A stretch of 64,000 nt of DNA from Heliocidaris erythrogramma (taxonomy: Eukaryota > Echinodermata > Echinoidea > Camarodonta > Echinometridae), in contig CM046853.1 of NCBI GenBank assembly GCA_025617745.1, forward strand, positions 59,481,233 through 59,545,232, in the 5' to 3' direction. Numbering within the stretch: the first letter of the stretch is position 1; the number at the start of each line of letters is the position of its first letter. Below are positions 36,171 through 50,000 of the stretch, piece after piece. The notes beneath the pieces are model-generated. The model was not told where the DNA came from and made no database searches. It worked only from the letters and a program-made list of their open reading frames with translations. The position numbers and the translations under genes were made by a program.

Positions 36171-39100
36171 GTAGTGAAACAAAGAGCATAAATATTATTC
36201 TTTATATAGAAAAAAACTAGGGAAACACATGTATTAGAGGACCCAAGGTTATTATGTGAATGATGTTTTCATTCCAAATGAAAGGATTTCCCTCTAAAAA
36301 CTTGATGTTCTGCCAAGTCCTTGATGATTAATGAATGAACAGTAATTCTCCCAACCCAAACTTTTCCAACAAATGTGATGTTAACATAACAGTACTCTAT
36401 TATTTACAAGGGTAGTGCTAGAGTAGATTCTTGGGGAAGGGGGAAGGGGGCAAAGGTCTCAAAAATGTGCTGGCAAGCAGGAGAAAAAAGGGATCACAAA
36501 TCTTGGTGGCCATGTTATCGGCTAAATTATAGGGGGCCAATCACTGCCTGCCTATTCCCCCCCCCCCTCCCCCGGGCCTCTGATGACTTGGATTCAAGAG
36601 GTCCTAAGTGAGAAATACTTCATGGATATAACACAAAGACATTACCCATTTATACCCATACATATACATGTTAGAAATCAAGTCAATATATTTTATTGTA
36701 TTTCATATGCACATAGCAGCATCATCTGCAATTTATAAATTGTTATACACTTTATAATTCACCAATGAGTTGACCATAGTTAACAAACAACACAAGACAT
36801 ACACCTTCAATATGGAGTGTGATTCTGTAGCCTAAAGGCTTCAACACAAGAAACATTGATATTTCTAACCACAGATTTCTTTCAAATACAAAGAATTAAA
36901 AAACTAACATTACACATACATGTATTACACTCAAAGATGTAAAAGGCCATGCTTATAAGTCCATGATTATACAATCATTGTATGCTGAAACATGGGAAGG
37001 AGGGGTGGAAGGTCTTTGGCTAGAAGAGTGCATAAACTTGGACCCAACTCAGCATAAATCCTCTCCTGTATCTCGATCACAATCTTCACCAGAGGGGCTA
37101 AAATAGATCTACTTTCTCTTATCCTCCCAAAGGAGGAAACATCAGAAAACCTTCATCCTTCCCTGCTACAATTTCCCCTTCATATTTCATTCCCAAAATG
37201 TTCCCAAACAAGCGATTTATGAATCTGATACGAGGTACGTGATGCTGAGGAATAACGCAAGGGTGAAAGCTCTGTTTGAGAACATGAGTTTGTCCTAGGC
37301 TGGCTCCTTTCTTCCTGGTCATGTCATAACTGATCAGAGATGGAGGGGTGTTTGCTGATCAGAGATAGGGCATGTGCAAAATTTCATGATGCAATGGATA
37401 AAAGAATGCTGTTGCATCATCTTACGTGTCTTTCTTCATTTTCGTCGAAATACTGAGAGATGTTTGATTAGATCTTTCATGGCATTTTGAAAACTTTATT
37501 TGTGTCAAAGTAGATATCATCACCCTTTGAAGCTTGCATCACATACTTTTGTATCTTATTTTCTACTTGGATAATTTTGCCTATTTAAAAAAAAATATGT
37601 GACTTCAATAAAAGTGATATATGTAGCTTATAAGAAAATTGATCTGTCACAAAAATCTCTTAATTCCCCACATGAAGGGTTGGTAGAGTGTGCCCACAAG
37701 TTTTTAAAGATAATACTTATATTGTATATTTATCTTTGATTCATACAAACTTGTTAAGAATCTTAAGCAAATAAACTATTTGAGATAAATAAATTCACCA
37801 GCCCATGATTTTTCATCATGGCCTACTGTATTTTCACTTCATAAAGACATAATTCCTCCATGCAAATTTCAACTTCCTGGTGATGTTATTGATTTGCAAT
37901 TTATAGTTAATGGATTTTAACCCATGCTTCCATATACAAGTAGTGACAGATTAAGAGCATTTCCGTCATGTTACTTTATAATGTAGATGAGAAATGAAAG
38001 AGAAACAGTGCACAAATTTGCCAATTATGGAACAACATTCCTCAGCGTACAACCACGGAGGAAGTGACGCTGGAATGTCAACTCTGGAGCATACAAGCTA
38101 AAGGGGGTTTTGATGTCGAACATAACGACAAGTGACAGGCAGGGCGAGAGCACTGCCTCGCCAATGTCACGGCCGGGGTATTAAAGGCACTTCACCCTAA
38201 CACCCAGCGACCCATTCCGGCACGAAATATTCTCCATTCTGTCATCCCCTTGACTAATGCAATCACAATCATATTCTTGGGCCCACTCTCTCTCCCTCTG
38301 TGGCTCTGACAAGTGGCACGATTTCCGCCTCCCTCCAAATCAGTTTGCACTTTCAGGGAGCCCCCTTATCATTTCCAATCATGTTTAAGAACATGAAAAG
38401 CAATGTAAACTTGTCTGCCTTTTAAAAAAATCACTGTCTGCATAATACATTCCTCTCATCAGGGTGCTAATTATTATTATTATTTTTTTTTGGGGGGGGG
38501 GGGTCATGGTGCAGTTAGGATTATTATTATTTTTTAAAATTATATTTGAGATTTAACTTGACAAAACATCACTGTGAGGAGAATCCTTTTCTAATCATTA
38601 TTCAAATGTCAGTTTTGTGGTATCTGTGAGAGATATATATGATCTTGAAACTGCAAGGAAAACTTTTGCCAACCCTAATAATGAATAGGGCCTATGTGAC
38701 ATAAATTTGCAGTAAATTTCACATCAGTATTTTCTAATTTCCATTGTTTGAGCAAAGTTTGTGAGGAATTTTTTATTGTTCTTCATCTGTCAAAATTACA
38801 GTGTGATCGGGATAATGAAGGATGTAGTCATACATTCCACTGGTCCAAACTCGTACTGGTCCTATATCCCATTGGTCTATAACATCCAATTACATGTAGG
38901 GTAATAAGAGGAGTCTTAGGACCAATGGGACATTCTAATTTTCATTCTGATCAGTCCTACACCCCAGTAGTCCTATGTTTCATTATTTCTACTTCCTATT
39001 AGTGTTCAAAATAGGATACAGGTTAGAGTTAGGTTTACTGGTAGGTTTAAATATATTGTACCACTGAGACAAAGAAAATAGAGAGTAAACTAAAGTCCCA

Positions 39101-40937
39101 AGAAAGAAACACCAAACACTGAAAAAAAATCATTCAAAATCAATGTAGGAATATCAGATTTGTTCATCCTTTCTAATTAAAATATCCTACAATGTGGTAT
39201 TGAGCTTGCACAAAAATCCAGTCATGTTTACCTGTAAAATCATGATTGAGAATCTTCTAATTTTTTTTCACCAGATTGATTGTTAGCAATGCAAAGTCAT
39301 GATGATGTCGAAGAAATCACAGCTTTGAAAATTGAACAATAAACAATCATACCAGTATGTAGGCCTATGCATTAAGCAGTTGAAACTGAAAAGTCATAGA
39401 AAAAAGTAAGACTTACATAATTCAGTTAACATGTTGGATACCATGCCCAAGATAACTCAGGTAAGTCTATGGAAAATGCATGTTGTACCAAAATCAAATT
39501 GCATCCAATGGGTTAAATGACATGAAGAAATTTTTTTTTTTCAAAGTTAAATTGGTAGATATACTGGCAAAAATAATTTGGAAGATATTTTATTTGCAAT
39601 CTCTTCAAAATCAGAGCTACATTTTTAAATTCTCTGCGAACCTTTTTTCTGTCATTTCCAAAACTCAAGATTACCTCTAACATTCTATGTGTGTCCAAAT
39701 GCACACAGCTATCACAGATACATGTGTAATATCTAAAAGGTAAAATAAGAGGTCATAAAGAAAATTTGTCCTGTATGTTTCCTCAAGAACAGGTTATCCT
39801 TTTTTGCTGCTTCAAAGGGTAATCCCCCTTTAAGCAAAGACCTAGATTTATGATCCTGTTCTTCAAAGACTTTCTAATAAGGTTTCATAGCAGATGAGGT
39901 ATGCCATTCATTCATTTGTTTTGTTTAATCTATGAGAAATAATTATAATCTCAATTGACCCAGACTTGTTTATTATTGTAAATGATGTTAAACTCTCTAA
40001 ACCCACACACAGGTCATTCAGATAATAGCTTTAAGAATTCCCAGAAGCGCATGTGACAGTAGGAAATTAAAAGCCTAATATGGAATGCCCCATTGGTATC
40101 ATACACAGGAATAGCAACAATACACCAATGACAACACAGAGCTGGACAGGAAAGAGGTGTGGCCTACTGCTAAGAAGTGAGCCATGGGCAGCTACCACTT
40201 CTGATTGGTCAAAGTAACAAGGCACCGCTTACATATGCTCCACCTACATTACCACATATGGCATTGATGCAGTGATGTCATAGTTTTTTGTTGAGCATGC
40301 ATGAGTAAGTACTACACACATTGCATGCTGTGAGTGTACACATAGAAATACACACTCACACTCACATGCAAGCCAGTAGGAGGTTAGTACTGGATGTGTA
40401 TTCTGGCAGACTAGCGTGAAAAAGTAAGGATATAAACAAGAATGTCGCAATGCACTTGTCACAAGTTGTTTCTCCACGTGTCTACTGTCAACTGAGGAAC
40501 GAAAATACCAGAGGAAACTTATTGTAATGTTCTAACCTGGACTGCCTCATTACCCAAAGCGAGACAAGTTATTTCCAAACTCTGCCAGCAAGCCTGCAGC
40601 ATTGAGAGAAACGAATGTCATGACATCTGTGGATTTCAGCCAGAAACTATTTTGAATTGTGGAAAACTTGGCAAGTAGGAAACTATTTCAATGATTGTAG
40701 AAACCTTGAATCATGATGAGTGGATGACATCTAAATGTTTCCTTGTTCTTTAGTATGGCAATGCTGTAGAACCATGAGAACAGCAACATTTGCTTGAAGA
40801 TCATCATTTTCTACACGCTTACTTCAGACAAATCATCAATTGAAAGCGCACAGCTACTTGTGGCGCGATAAATCTACAAAAAGTACAAAGGACATTTGCT
40901 TTCTATCTTTATTGGATTTACCGAATCATCTTCCAAG
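36171..40937. other. Upstream flank of the second TIMP gene; no recognised gene
   Basis: Holds minus-strand exon candidates at 37119-37244 and 37426-37452, a GC-richer island at about 38040-38375, a poly-T/poly-G run at 38482-38503 and degenerate 'ccattggtccta' repeats in both orientations at 38835-38975. No TATA box is obvious near the TIMP start at 40938. Confidence 0.45.
37119..37244 (-). other. Candidate terminal exon on the minus strand
   Basis: After an acceptor (ttattcctcag) 41 codons and a stop are open, including the motif FINRLFGNILGMKYEGEIV. Just upstream on the same strand, 37426-37452 is a possible 27-nt exon (YFDENEERH) with acceptor atctctcag and donor gtaaga; both are in phase 0. 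A minus-strand AATAAA lies at 36692-36697. Plus-strand frames across this patch are also open and carry their own splice-like ends (tcccaaag, cgag|gtacgtg), so strand and reality are uncertain. Confidence 0.2.
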
Positions 40938-41067
40938 ATGGATTTTCATCTAGTTTTACCGCTTCTCGCTCTCGTATTGATTGTGGATTTTCATTCGTGG
41001 AAGGTGTCAGGCTGTCAGTGTGCCCGTAACTCTCACCCTCAGCAGTACATGTGCGAGGCAGACTATG
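40938..41067 (+). CDS. Second TIMP gene, exon 1
   Basis: ATG at 40938; signal peptide MDFHLVLPLLALVLIVDF... followed by CQCARNSHPQQYMC. The third cysteine is at mature position 14, one later than in the first gene. Donor g|gtaagt, phase 1. Confidence 0.9.
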
Positions 41068-44000
41068 GTAAGTGGTTTACATGGTGTACATTCATATAAA
41101 ATAAACACATAACTCCTGACAACTTGCTGAAAGGGCTCTCCTTGTGCTTGAACCTTACATTAATGTGATAGAGGTAAAACGTGGGGAAATGAGAAAGAGA
41201 GAGAGAGAGAGGGGGGGGGGGAAGGGAGAGAGAAAGAGAGAAAGAAAGAGAGAGAGAGAGTGGGGAGGGAGAGAGAGAGAGAGTGGGGAGGGAGAGAGAA
41301 AGAGAGAGAGAGAGGGAGAGGGAGAGAGAAAGAGAGAGAGAGTCAATAACCAGGATAACTGAGAAAAGAGATGGGATACGAGTGGTGGGTAGCGAGAAAG
41401 AGCAGAAAAATGTAGCGACAGTCATGACAGTCGGGATCCGGATAAGTTGAGAAGCAGAAAATTAGTAAAGCATGCATACTGAATTAAGGATAGACACAAG
41501 TGCATTATCATCAAATACTAGTAGATGAGAATTCAGAAACAGCCAAACAGAGCAAGATATGGACAAAAATGGACAGAAAGGGACTAGTAGGGATGGCAGT
41601 TGAAATGGAAAGAAAGTAATATAAAATGCACAATGAAATAGTCGCCACAGACTACATTGTTTGACAGAGCTGAAGAGTATTAGAATCAGTTTCAATTATA
41701 TGATAATACACTGAACAATAAGAAAAACCACCTTATTTGGAAAAAAAAATACTGAAGTTACTGATCAGAATAAACTTTCAGCTTTGAGTATGCTTGTTTA
41801 TTTGATATTGAGCACTTCCGATTACTGCAGTAAAAAGGAAACAAAGATCCCTGGTTTTGAACTATCAGTCCGTATTCCTTCGGCAGCACTAAAACTGCAA
41901 GGCCAATTGCATTCAGAAGTGCACTTTGGCCAAGCCATCCACAGTCATGGAATTGGCATTGCACACAGCCTGGATTGACCTGAAGGAAAGCTATTATTGA
42001 CATACTGTTTCCTTGGCAGTCTTCAAATATTCATCGTTTCCTAGAGTTTCATTGCAGAGTCCTGTGCATCATCCTGTCTCATCCACACACAGCTGTTTGG
42101 TCTGTCATACCAAACCATTCTTGAACCCTCTACGCCTACTCGCAGATCATTAAATCATTCTTTCCCCTGTCACAATGGAGCATCATTCATGTGGAGGATG
42201 ATACTGATAGGAGCTTGGTGAACTTCTATTTCAAACAGAGAAGGGAATTTGTCTTGAGTGCAAGAGTTCATTCCAAAAGACTCTGAGGTCATTAGACTAG
42301 CTTGCCCTTACAAAGAATGGAGGTAGGACTGGTTCTACTTACACATGCTCCGGCACAATTGTTAACAATTCCTAAATTAAACCCTAGACTCATGCATTAT
42401 GCTTTAACATAACACTAAATCTACCCCGAAAGCCAATTGCAACCCTAACTGTAACCCAGAGCATTTAGATCACCTTTTACATAAGAGTAAGAGGGACATA
42501 GTGAATTCTCTTACTCTTCTAGGCTTAAATAGAAGAACCATCTAGTTCTCAAAGGTGGTGGATTAACAAACACATTTCAATTTTGTTTGATGATCTACTT
42601 TGTTCAGAATTTGAAGAGGTACAAAATGTACCAGTCCATCTCATTCAAATTTTCAGTCAATTCATTCAAAATTTAAAAAATGGTAAGCAGCTGAATACTC
42701 AAATAATTTGACCTATTTGAAAATGATGAATTTAATGATGTATAGAATGACAAATTTGAACAGAGGAGTGAGTGTGATGAAATACTGTCAACTAGGACAT
42801 CTTCTAATGTATAATGTTCTTACTAGAGGGAAAACAGAACAGGAAAAAGACTAAACAGATAAGGTATACCTTTCACCATCTTCTGCAACAAAAATGCAGC
42901 AATAGTCAAGCTTGTACATTCTATCTGTCATCTGTTTTGAGAAGATACATTGAAAAGGGGGTATTCAAAGGAAACAAAAAGGATCTTTTTGTCCTTATCC
43001 AACCCACACTTTTAGAGATTTTAGACACAGCTGTGGGGATACAGACAACAGTTTCTGGATTATTTTGAGCCCTGTATTAGTTTTGAAACATATTCCAGGG
43101 CTTAGAGTCAGAAGCAGATAATCTTCTCATCGAGCTTAAAGAGACTTTAGTGATCTCTGTCGATCTTATTGCAATTTCCGCTGCTCGATCTCACTAGAGT
43201 AAGGCAGGCACTTGAATCTTCCTAGCACGTACCTATCTAAGACACATATCGCTTTGAAATGTCACGTTTAATCAGCTCATATCGCTGCAAAAGATCTCAT
43301 GACTTTTCTAGTTCTTATTTCCTAAAAAGTTTGCAGCCCAGAATAAGTTCAATACATGTCATCACATTCATGTTACTTTTGATGTTACATTATAGTTCAA
43401 GGACCATTATGTTTGCTGTAGATTAGAGATTGAATAAACATCTGCTGTAAAATTCAATCAATAAGGCTTTGGTTAGCATCAATTCTCAGTGTTATGTGAA
43501 GCATTATTGAATAATAAAATAACAAGAACTGAACAGCTGTACATGTAGATAAACACACAAGTTTTATATCAGTAGCAAAATGAGCTATAATGCCTTCATA
43601 CATTTTTGCGATTCTCTGTCAAAGAATATTTTGATCACATTGGAGAGTTAGCTTCACTCTGCACACATTAGTAGGCTATGTCTACATCTTATCATTGGAT
43701 TTCAATGGAATATAGCGAGGAGATGTATATCAAACAGGAAAGTACTGTCTATTCTACTTTTATTCTATTCTATTCTACTTCCTTGTATCACAACATTTTT
43801 ATGCAAGTGATAGCAACATAGTGACACTTTCCATATTTCTGTCCGTATTTGTTCTTATAACAAGCAATACAACTACGTAGTGAACCAATATAGTAAAATC
43901 AAAAGCACTTTGGCCAGATAACGCTTTGATGTGAAAGGGTAGTGAGTCGGATATTCCGCTATTGCGAGAGGTCTGTATCTACCTCGAGAGGTGGTTTTGA

Positions 44001-47000
44001 AAGGCTATCTAGCCAAAAGTGGAATCGATAACGGTTCCATTTTTTATGTGAACAGTCGCACCAAATAAAGTGGAATGAAGGACCTCAAAACAATGTATTG
44101 TGCAGATGACATACTTCCCCTCTAAGCATTGCGCTCTATTCCGCTTACGTGAAATAGCGGTATCTTTTGCTCGATGTGAAAGCAAAGCACTGTGAACGAC
44201 CGGGGAATCAAAAGCGGAATGAAAAGCGCTTTGGAAATCCAAAAGGGGTATAAAAATCCATTCATCCTACACTGACATTGATAATAATCAATATATTCTG
44301 CATTTACCACATCAAAATTCTGTCCCCAATTCTGCTCAGTATTGAAGGTAAAGTGAATATTACGCTTACATTATCAACGTCTCGGTATAAATCTGTTGAA
44401 GGACAGTAGGAGATTGAGAAATAACAGTTTACATAGAATAAACCTCATTCTGACTCTCAACTAATGCTAGAAATAATTTCAGAAGAACAGAAAAGGACGG
44501 AAAGGTCATGCAACTGATAACATAATTGTAATGACATGTACAAATCTGATCCAAGACACATCATTGGTAGTATATTTGATATGCCATTTTGATGTTTCCT
44601 TTCTTTCCTACAACTCTGATACAGAGGGCAATATCACTGCCATATTTCACATTCATTCGATTTCCGCCAGGAAATGCAAATTGGGTGATTCACGCCAATA
44701 CTGGATATTTGATGGGAAGCACTTCCCTCGGGTGACCTTGCCAATTTTGTTTTATTTTTATAAAAAATACAGTTTGTTTTCTGTTCTTTGTCATTGTTAT
44801 TTTTGTTGGTGCTTTGTTCCCCTAATCCACACAGAAACACATTAAAAATGTTGGACAATTAAGATGTTTATAAAACTCTTGCATCTGCATATATATCTAT
44901 ATTTTTGACTTATTTGCACTGTGCAAATAGACAAGACAAACAAATACATGCTGATCTATTTTCAAGAAACCTGTTTAATAATAGATTGCTTGATCACGTT
45001 GTTTCCAATATGAGTACCCATTTTAAACTGCCTCTTGAACTAACATGGCAACAGCCAACAGCATAACACAAATATTCAGACATTAGAATATAATCATGAG
45101 TGATTAACAAATTACAGATCATGTTGCATATAAATCCCTGCACCCCATTCTGAACCCTGCATCTTGAACTACTGTGCCAACAGAACGACATTGAAGTATA
45201 ATCATGAGTGATGGGTTTGTTGTATCATGGTGTAATCCAACCTGAAACCTAACCTCAAGTATCAACTAGGGTTCAATTGTCCTCTTGACTACACCAGTTA
45301 GGGCATGCATCTATCATATCATCAGCTAAGACCTCCTAATGGTACTTAAAGATGGAATCATCAACTTGACTTTGAAGAATATAAAATAAAAATACCATCT
45401 AATGTAAAGATATTGAAGAGACTTATATATTCTTCACACTCAGAGTGTGTAGTATTTGGCACCAAATTCGGCCAATTACCACCTTCACTATTCCGCTTTG
45501 CATATCAAAGACCCATATTTCCTAATTGTTTAGAGGTAGTATACAGGGAGTACTATACTTATTTGCATATCACACAGTAGATGATTTAAGGAGCTAAATG
45601 GGCAATACTTTATTGTATTCTGCAATGTGGTAAAACTTATTAGACCATATATAGGCAAGCCCTGAAAATTGCTGCTTCGTTTAGCAAAATAATGATAAAA
45701 TAATAATATGCTATTTCTTGTACAGCACACATCACATTATTATTCAATATCTCCATGCACTCCCAAAGGGTTTTTGAAATTATTACCCTCTTTAAACAAT
45801 TGGATACATTTTAGAGATACCCGGTACTGCTTTTCAGTCTAATGTAGGACTTTCTGAAAATTCAGTAATAAATTCATCAAATATTGTGAAATTAAAATGA
45901 CTCAGACAAATCGTGAACTCGTCACGTTTCAGTTATGAACATCTATCAAGGCACAGGTGTTGCAACAGCGGAAGGCAGGTCCACGTGTTGTCTATAGTTA
46001 CAACCCAAACAACAAAGAGCTGGGCACCGCCAAAATAACAACCCCTCCCTGATGACACGTCATATTCCCGCTTCCAAACAAATGCCACCCAGAGCCAACT
46101 GCTCAGGTGATGTAAGGACAAATAATAAGCTAATCTCAATTCAGCTTGGTTCATATGTGACCAGGTAAACCATTTGAAAATGTGATGCCTAGTATGCATC
46201 AATTCTAAATAAAGATCACAGAGTGTTCCATCGTTCCATGCAACGTTCCCCTCTCTTCCCTTCCTTTGCCATTTATTCACACCCAAAAATGGTCTTTAAT
46301 TGTTTTTAGGTGGTGTGGCAGGTCATGAGTGAACGAGGCCTTTATCAACAACCTGGTTTCTCCACTAAAGGACAGTATGACCAGGGTCTATTGACATTGA
46401 ACTTTATGGTCAATCAGAGCAGCTGAGAACATAAAAGCTGGGGAAGTGGCACTTTCTTGGAATTAGATTTCTGGAAACTGAAAAATAAATGCATAATTAT
46501 GTATATATTGTAATGAGTGACTCAATGGACTGCTGCCTGGAAAATATGTATTGAAATGCCTGGAAAATATGTATTGAGCTGGTTTTGCCTATAACTTAAT
46601 GCAATTATATCACTTCCTTGTTCCATCCCATTATTTTCTTTTTGACATCCATACAAATTGATCTTGCAAAAATAATCTTACTTTATACTTATTTTCAAAA
46701 CTTTACTAATCAATTGCAAAAACAATTTCAACTTTCCCAGTTTGCTTGTATGATTTTGAACCAGAAGCTTACAATTCTTTTGTCTTTACTGCTTTGTTCT
46801 TAAAATGTTCCAATTGTCTTGTAAGAGTGCAAACCCCTTCCTTGGCTTCGACCCAAAAAACAGAAGCCACAGCTTCTCATTACAGGTGTTGTTTACCTCA
46901 GCCCCCACATCCCACAGCACCCTGGGTATTCCTCGTACATCCCAGGTATCCTACAATTGTGATTTCTCTACAGCATATGATTAAATGTCAAGTCACAGCC

Positions 47001-50000
47001 ATGTAGGTTAGAACTGTTCTAGACTGAGGGTTTGTGCTTCAGCCCATTGGGCTTTCAACGTAACCAAGCCACACTGACCAATCAGGTCAGTACAGGCCTG
47101 TCAGTCTGTGTTAGACGTGGTCAATTCAGGGAAAGAGCCAGAGACATTTGGTGATGTTAAGAGACCTTCATGTCCATCACTGATAAGACAGTAATTAAGC
47201 ATTTAACTGAGAGCAACTTAAAATGTCTTTCAAGGAAATAGCACTTACCCTTTCACAAGTTTATCACTCAAAACATTCATAAGTGGGATTTTTTTTCAAC
47301 AAATTAGATGTGTCATTTTACAGAAAAGGAAGATGTGGACTTTATTTTAGCCTCTAATATTCAAATTAGATACTGAACTCCTACTCAAAGGCCCCATTTT
47401 TCAAGGAAGACTTAGATTATGATTTGTGAGATTGCTTCACGTTCATTCATTCATGTCTGATCTGGTTCTTCGTACTTCAAAATGAAGGGAAGCTTCTTAA
47501 ATCCTATGCAATCGAGAAACTTTCCATGACTCAACCAATCAAAGACCGCAGTCTAGGCAATGAGAACATCTGCTTTTGGTATATAAACAATCAGTATGAA
47601 CTGTACAACACAATCATGGCTAGGAATATAATTTGTATTGTGTTGTTTGTCCAGAGTTACAGCATGTGTCCAACTTAGTAGCTTTCAATGCAGCATGCTA
47701 ACCATTCTATTATACCACCTCATAACTGCATCTTAGTATACTTCAGAATTGAAAACCAGGAAAGTACAGACAGAGGTCCTTGGGCTATGGTGATACCCCC
47801 AAATGCTTCTCTGGAACCTTTAATCATCCTTGCATCTAATGTCATCCTGGCTCTTTGCCTGTTTACACCTGTCATCTTGACCTCTAGAGTAGCCGATAAT
47901 AGAACATTAAATGAATTAATCTTGAAATGCTTCCCTATCAACCGCATGGTATTGAAGGTGAATTATTTCTGAAGTTTCTTTAATCAAAGAATGGATTATC
48001 ACTTGATAATTCATCTAAATCTAATTACTCCTTTTGCAGATGCTTTGAATATTGATGCTGATTTGAAAAACTTTAAGTGGTGTTATCACTGACGTCAACT
48101 GTGTAATCTTCTTCACACGATGTTTAATTACAGGATATATCTTTTAACTGGAGTGAATTCCTCAAGTAATGGTTACTTCCTATATTCACTAAGCAAATCA
48201 GGGACACCATTTTGCAATACTGCATGCATCTGGTCATGACATCAAATGACATGAACATAAATCACTTTGATAATCACCTAGACAAATGTAATTTTGTCCT
48301 TTTCAGTTTCAGAACAAATAATAACCTTTTCAATAACATGGTTGGTTAGCTTGATGAGGGGTTATAAGTCAAATGCGAACAGGCATTATGTTCTTAATGT
48401 TGCAATTTGCAAGAAACCTGTAAGAGGCAATGCTGATTGGGGGGGGGGGGAGAATAGGGGTCTTTCACATAAGATCAGTAACAGTAGTATCCAACTCTGA
48501 CTCTAGCTTTCTCAAAATACCATGTAAGTTTTTTGTAATCCAATTACTACTGACAAACTACTGACAAAAAAGCCTTGAGGTAACTGTCAAAGGGTAATAA
48601 CAACCGTCTGCAAACAATATCTTCCTTTTCAACAATTCAACAAATTAAACCTCAGATTCAATTTTCAAATCCATTTCATCTCTCATCCCTTCGCCTTGTC
48701 AATCTCCATTAAACCCAATTTCTGTCAAATTGGTGATACCATGTGCATGTAGTTTGGTCGGTAGCAACAGCAAAGGCTTCTGGTCATTTTGCATTTGAAC
48801 CTCAATATTTGTTCCTTATGTGCATGCTGCAAGGTGCATAAGAAGACACTTCCAAAAAGTAAGCTGGATAAATTCTACCTTCAAAAATCTGCAAATCTTG
48901 GAAAGACATGTTGAAACCGAAGCACATTATTCAAAAGCCCCATAAAGTACCCATTTCAAATACAATTGAATTGTCATCCACTATTTTGTAATGACTGTTG
49001 AAATCTTGCACCAAGAATTCTAAGTAATTGGCTTGTTTGAAGTTGTCTATATATCCAAAAGATGAACTGGGTCAAAGACTAGTTCCTCATTACTTTTACA
49101 CTTGTAATTACTGCACTTGTCTTTAATGACTTCTGATCATGCCCTGTAATTAAACATGAAGGTTAACGATTACCAGTAGGTGAAGTGCGAAAGGAATTCC
49201 TACTCTGAGGGATTAAATTAGAGAATACTGATTGTAAGTGACATGGATCATTCCTAAATAGCCTCTTTTACCTTAACCCAGAATGTTAATGGGAAATTAG
49301 GGGAAAAGCTATTCTCCAGGAGTGAAAAGAAACAGAAACTATTACAACTGTAATAAATATTCTATTGAATTGTATCCAGCTAATTGAGGAATAATTTATT
49401 TTGTTTATTGTATATACATAGAAATTGTCCTACTTTAAATACTAGTTAAATTTAGCCAAACCATTAGCTGAGAGCCAGAAGGGCACTGACTCTATGTGAA
49501 AGCATCCACATTATCGCCCTTATGTCTCTCAGCAGACAGCATATCACTAGTAAAAAAAAAAAGTGCACCAAAATAACTGGCATCTCAAGCAGAACAGCCA
49601 TCAATCAAAATTGTGAAAGCAATTTGTTGACTTTGACATACCTAAACAAGCCAGCAAATTACGATCCCCACTAAAATCTGACAAGTTGCAGAACACCGGG
49701 CTGGAAATTGATCACTTTGTTATTCACTTTGTGTTCCCTAAACTGTGAGGATTTTGTAACTGGCACATATATATTTGAAAGAGGTAAATACCAGTCTCCC
49801 TTTACTCAATGGGATATTTATGATCTGTTGTGGATTGAAATATGAACGGCAGTTTTTCTGTTGTTATGCCACTGTGACCTCCGCTTGTCACTGACCCATT
49901 GTTTGTGGTATGCTCATAAAAATATGACTGACTGTCATACCTGGTATTGACTGCTGCGCAAAGTAGTCTTCTTGCATGTTTTTTACTCTCTCTCTCTCTT

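Noticed and set aside
39227..39260. Second recursive splice site (ttttacag followed by gtaaac, minus strand)
   Set aside because: The upstream tract is purine-rich rather than pyrimidine-rich and the donor is weak.
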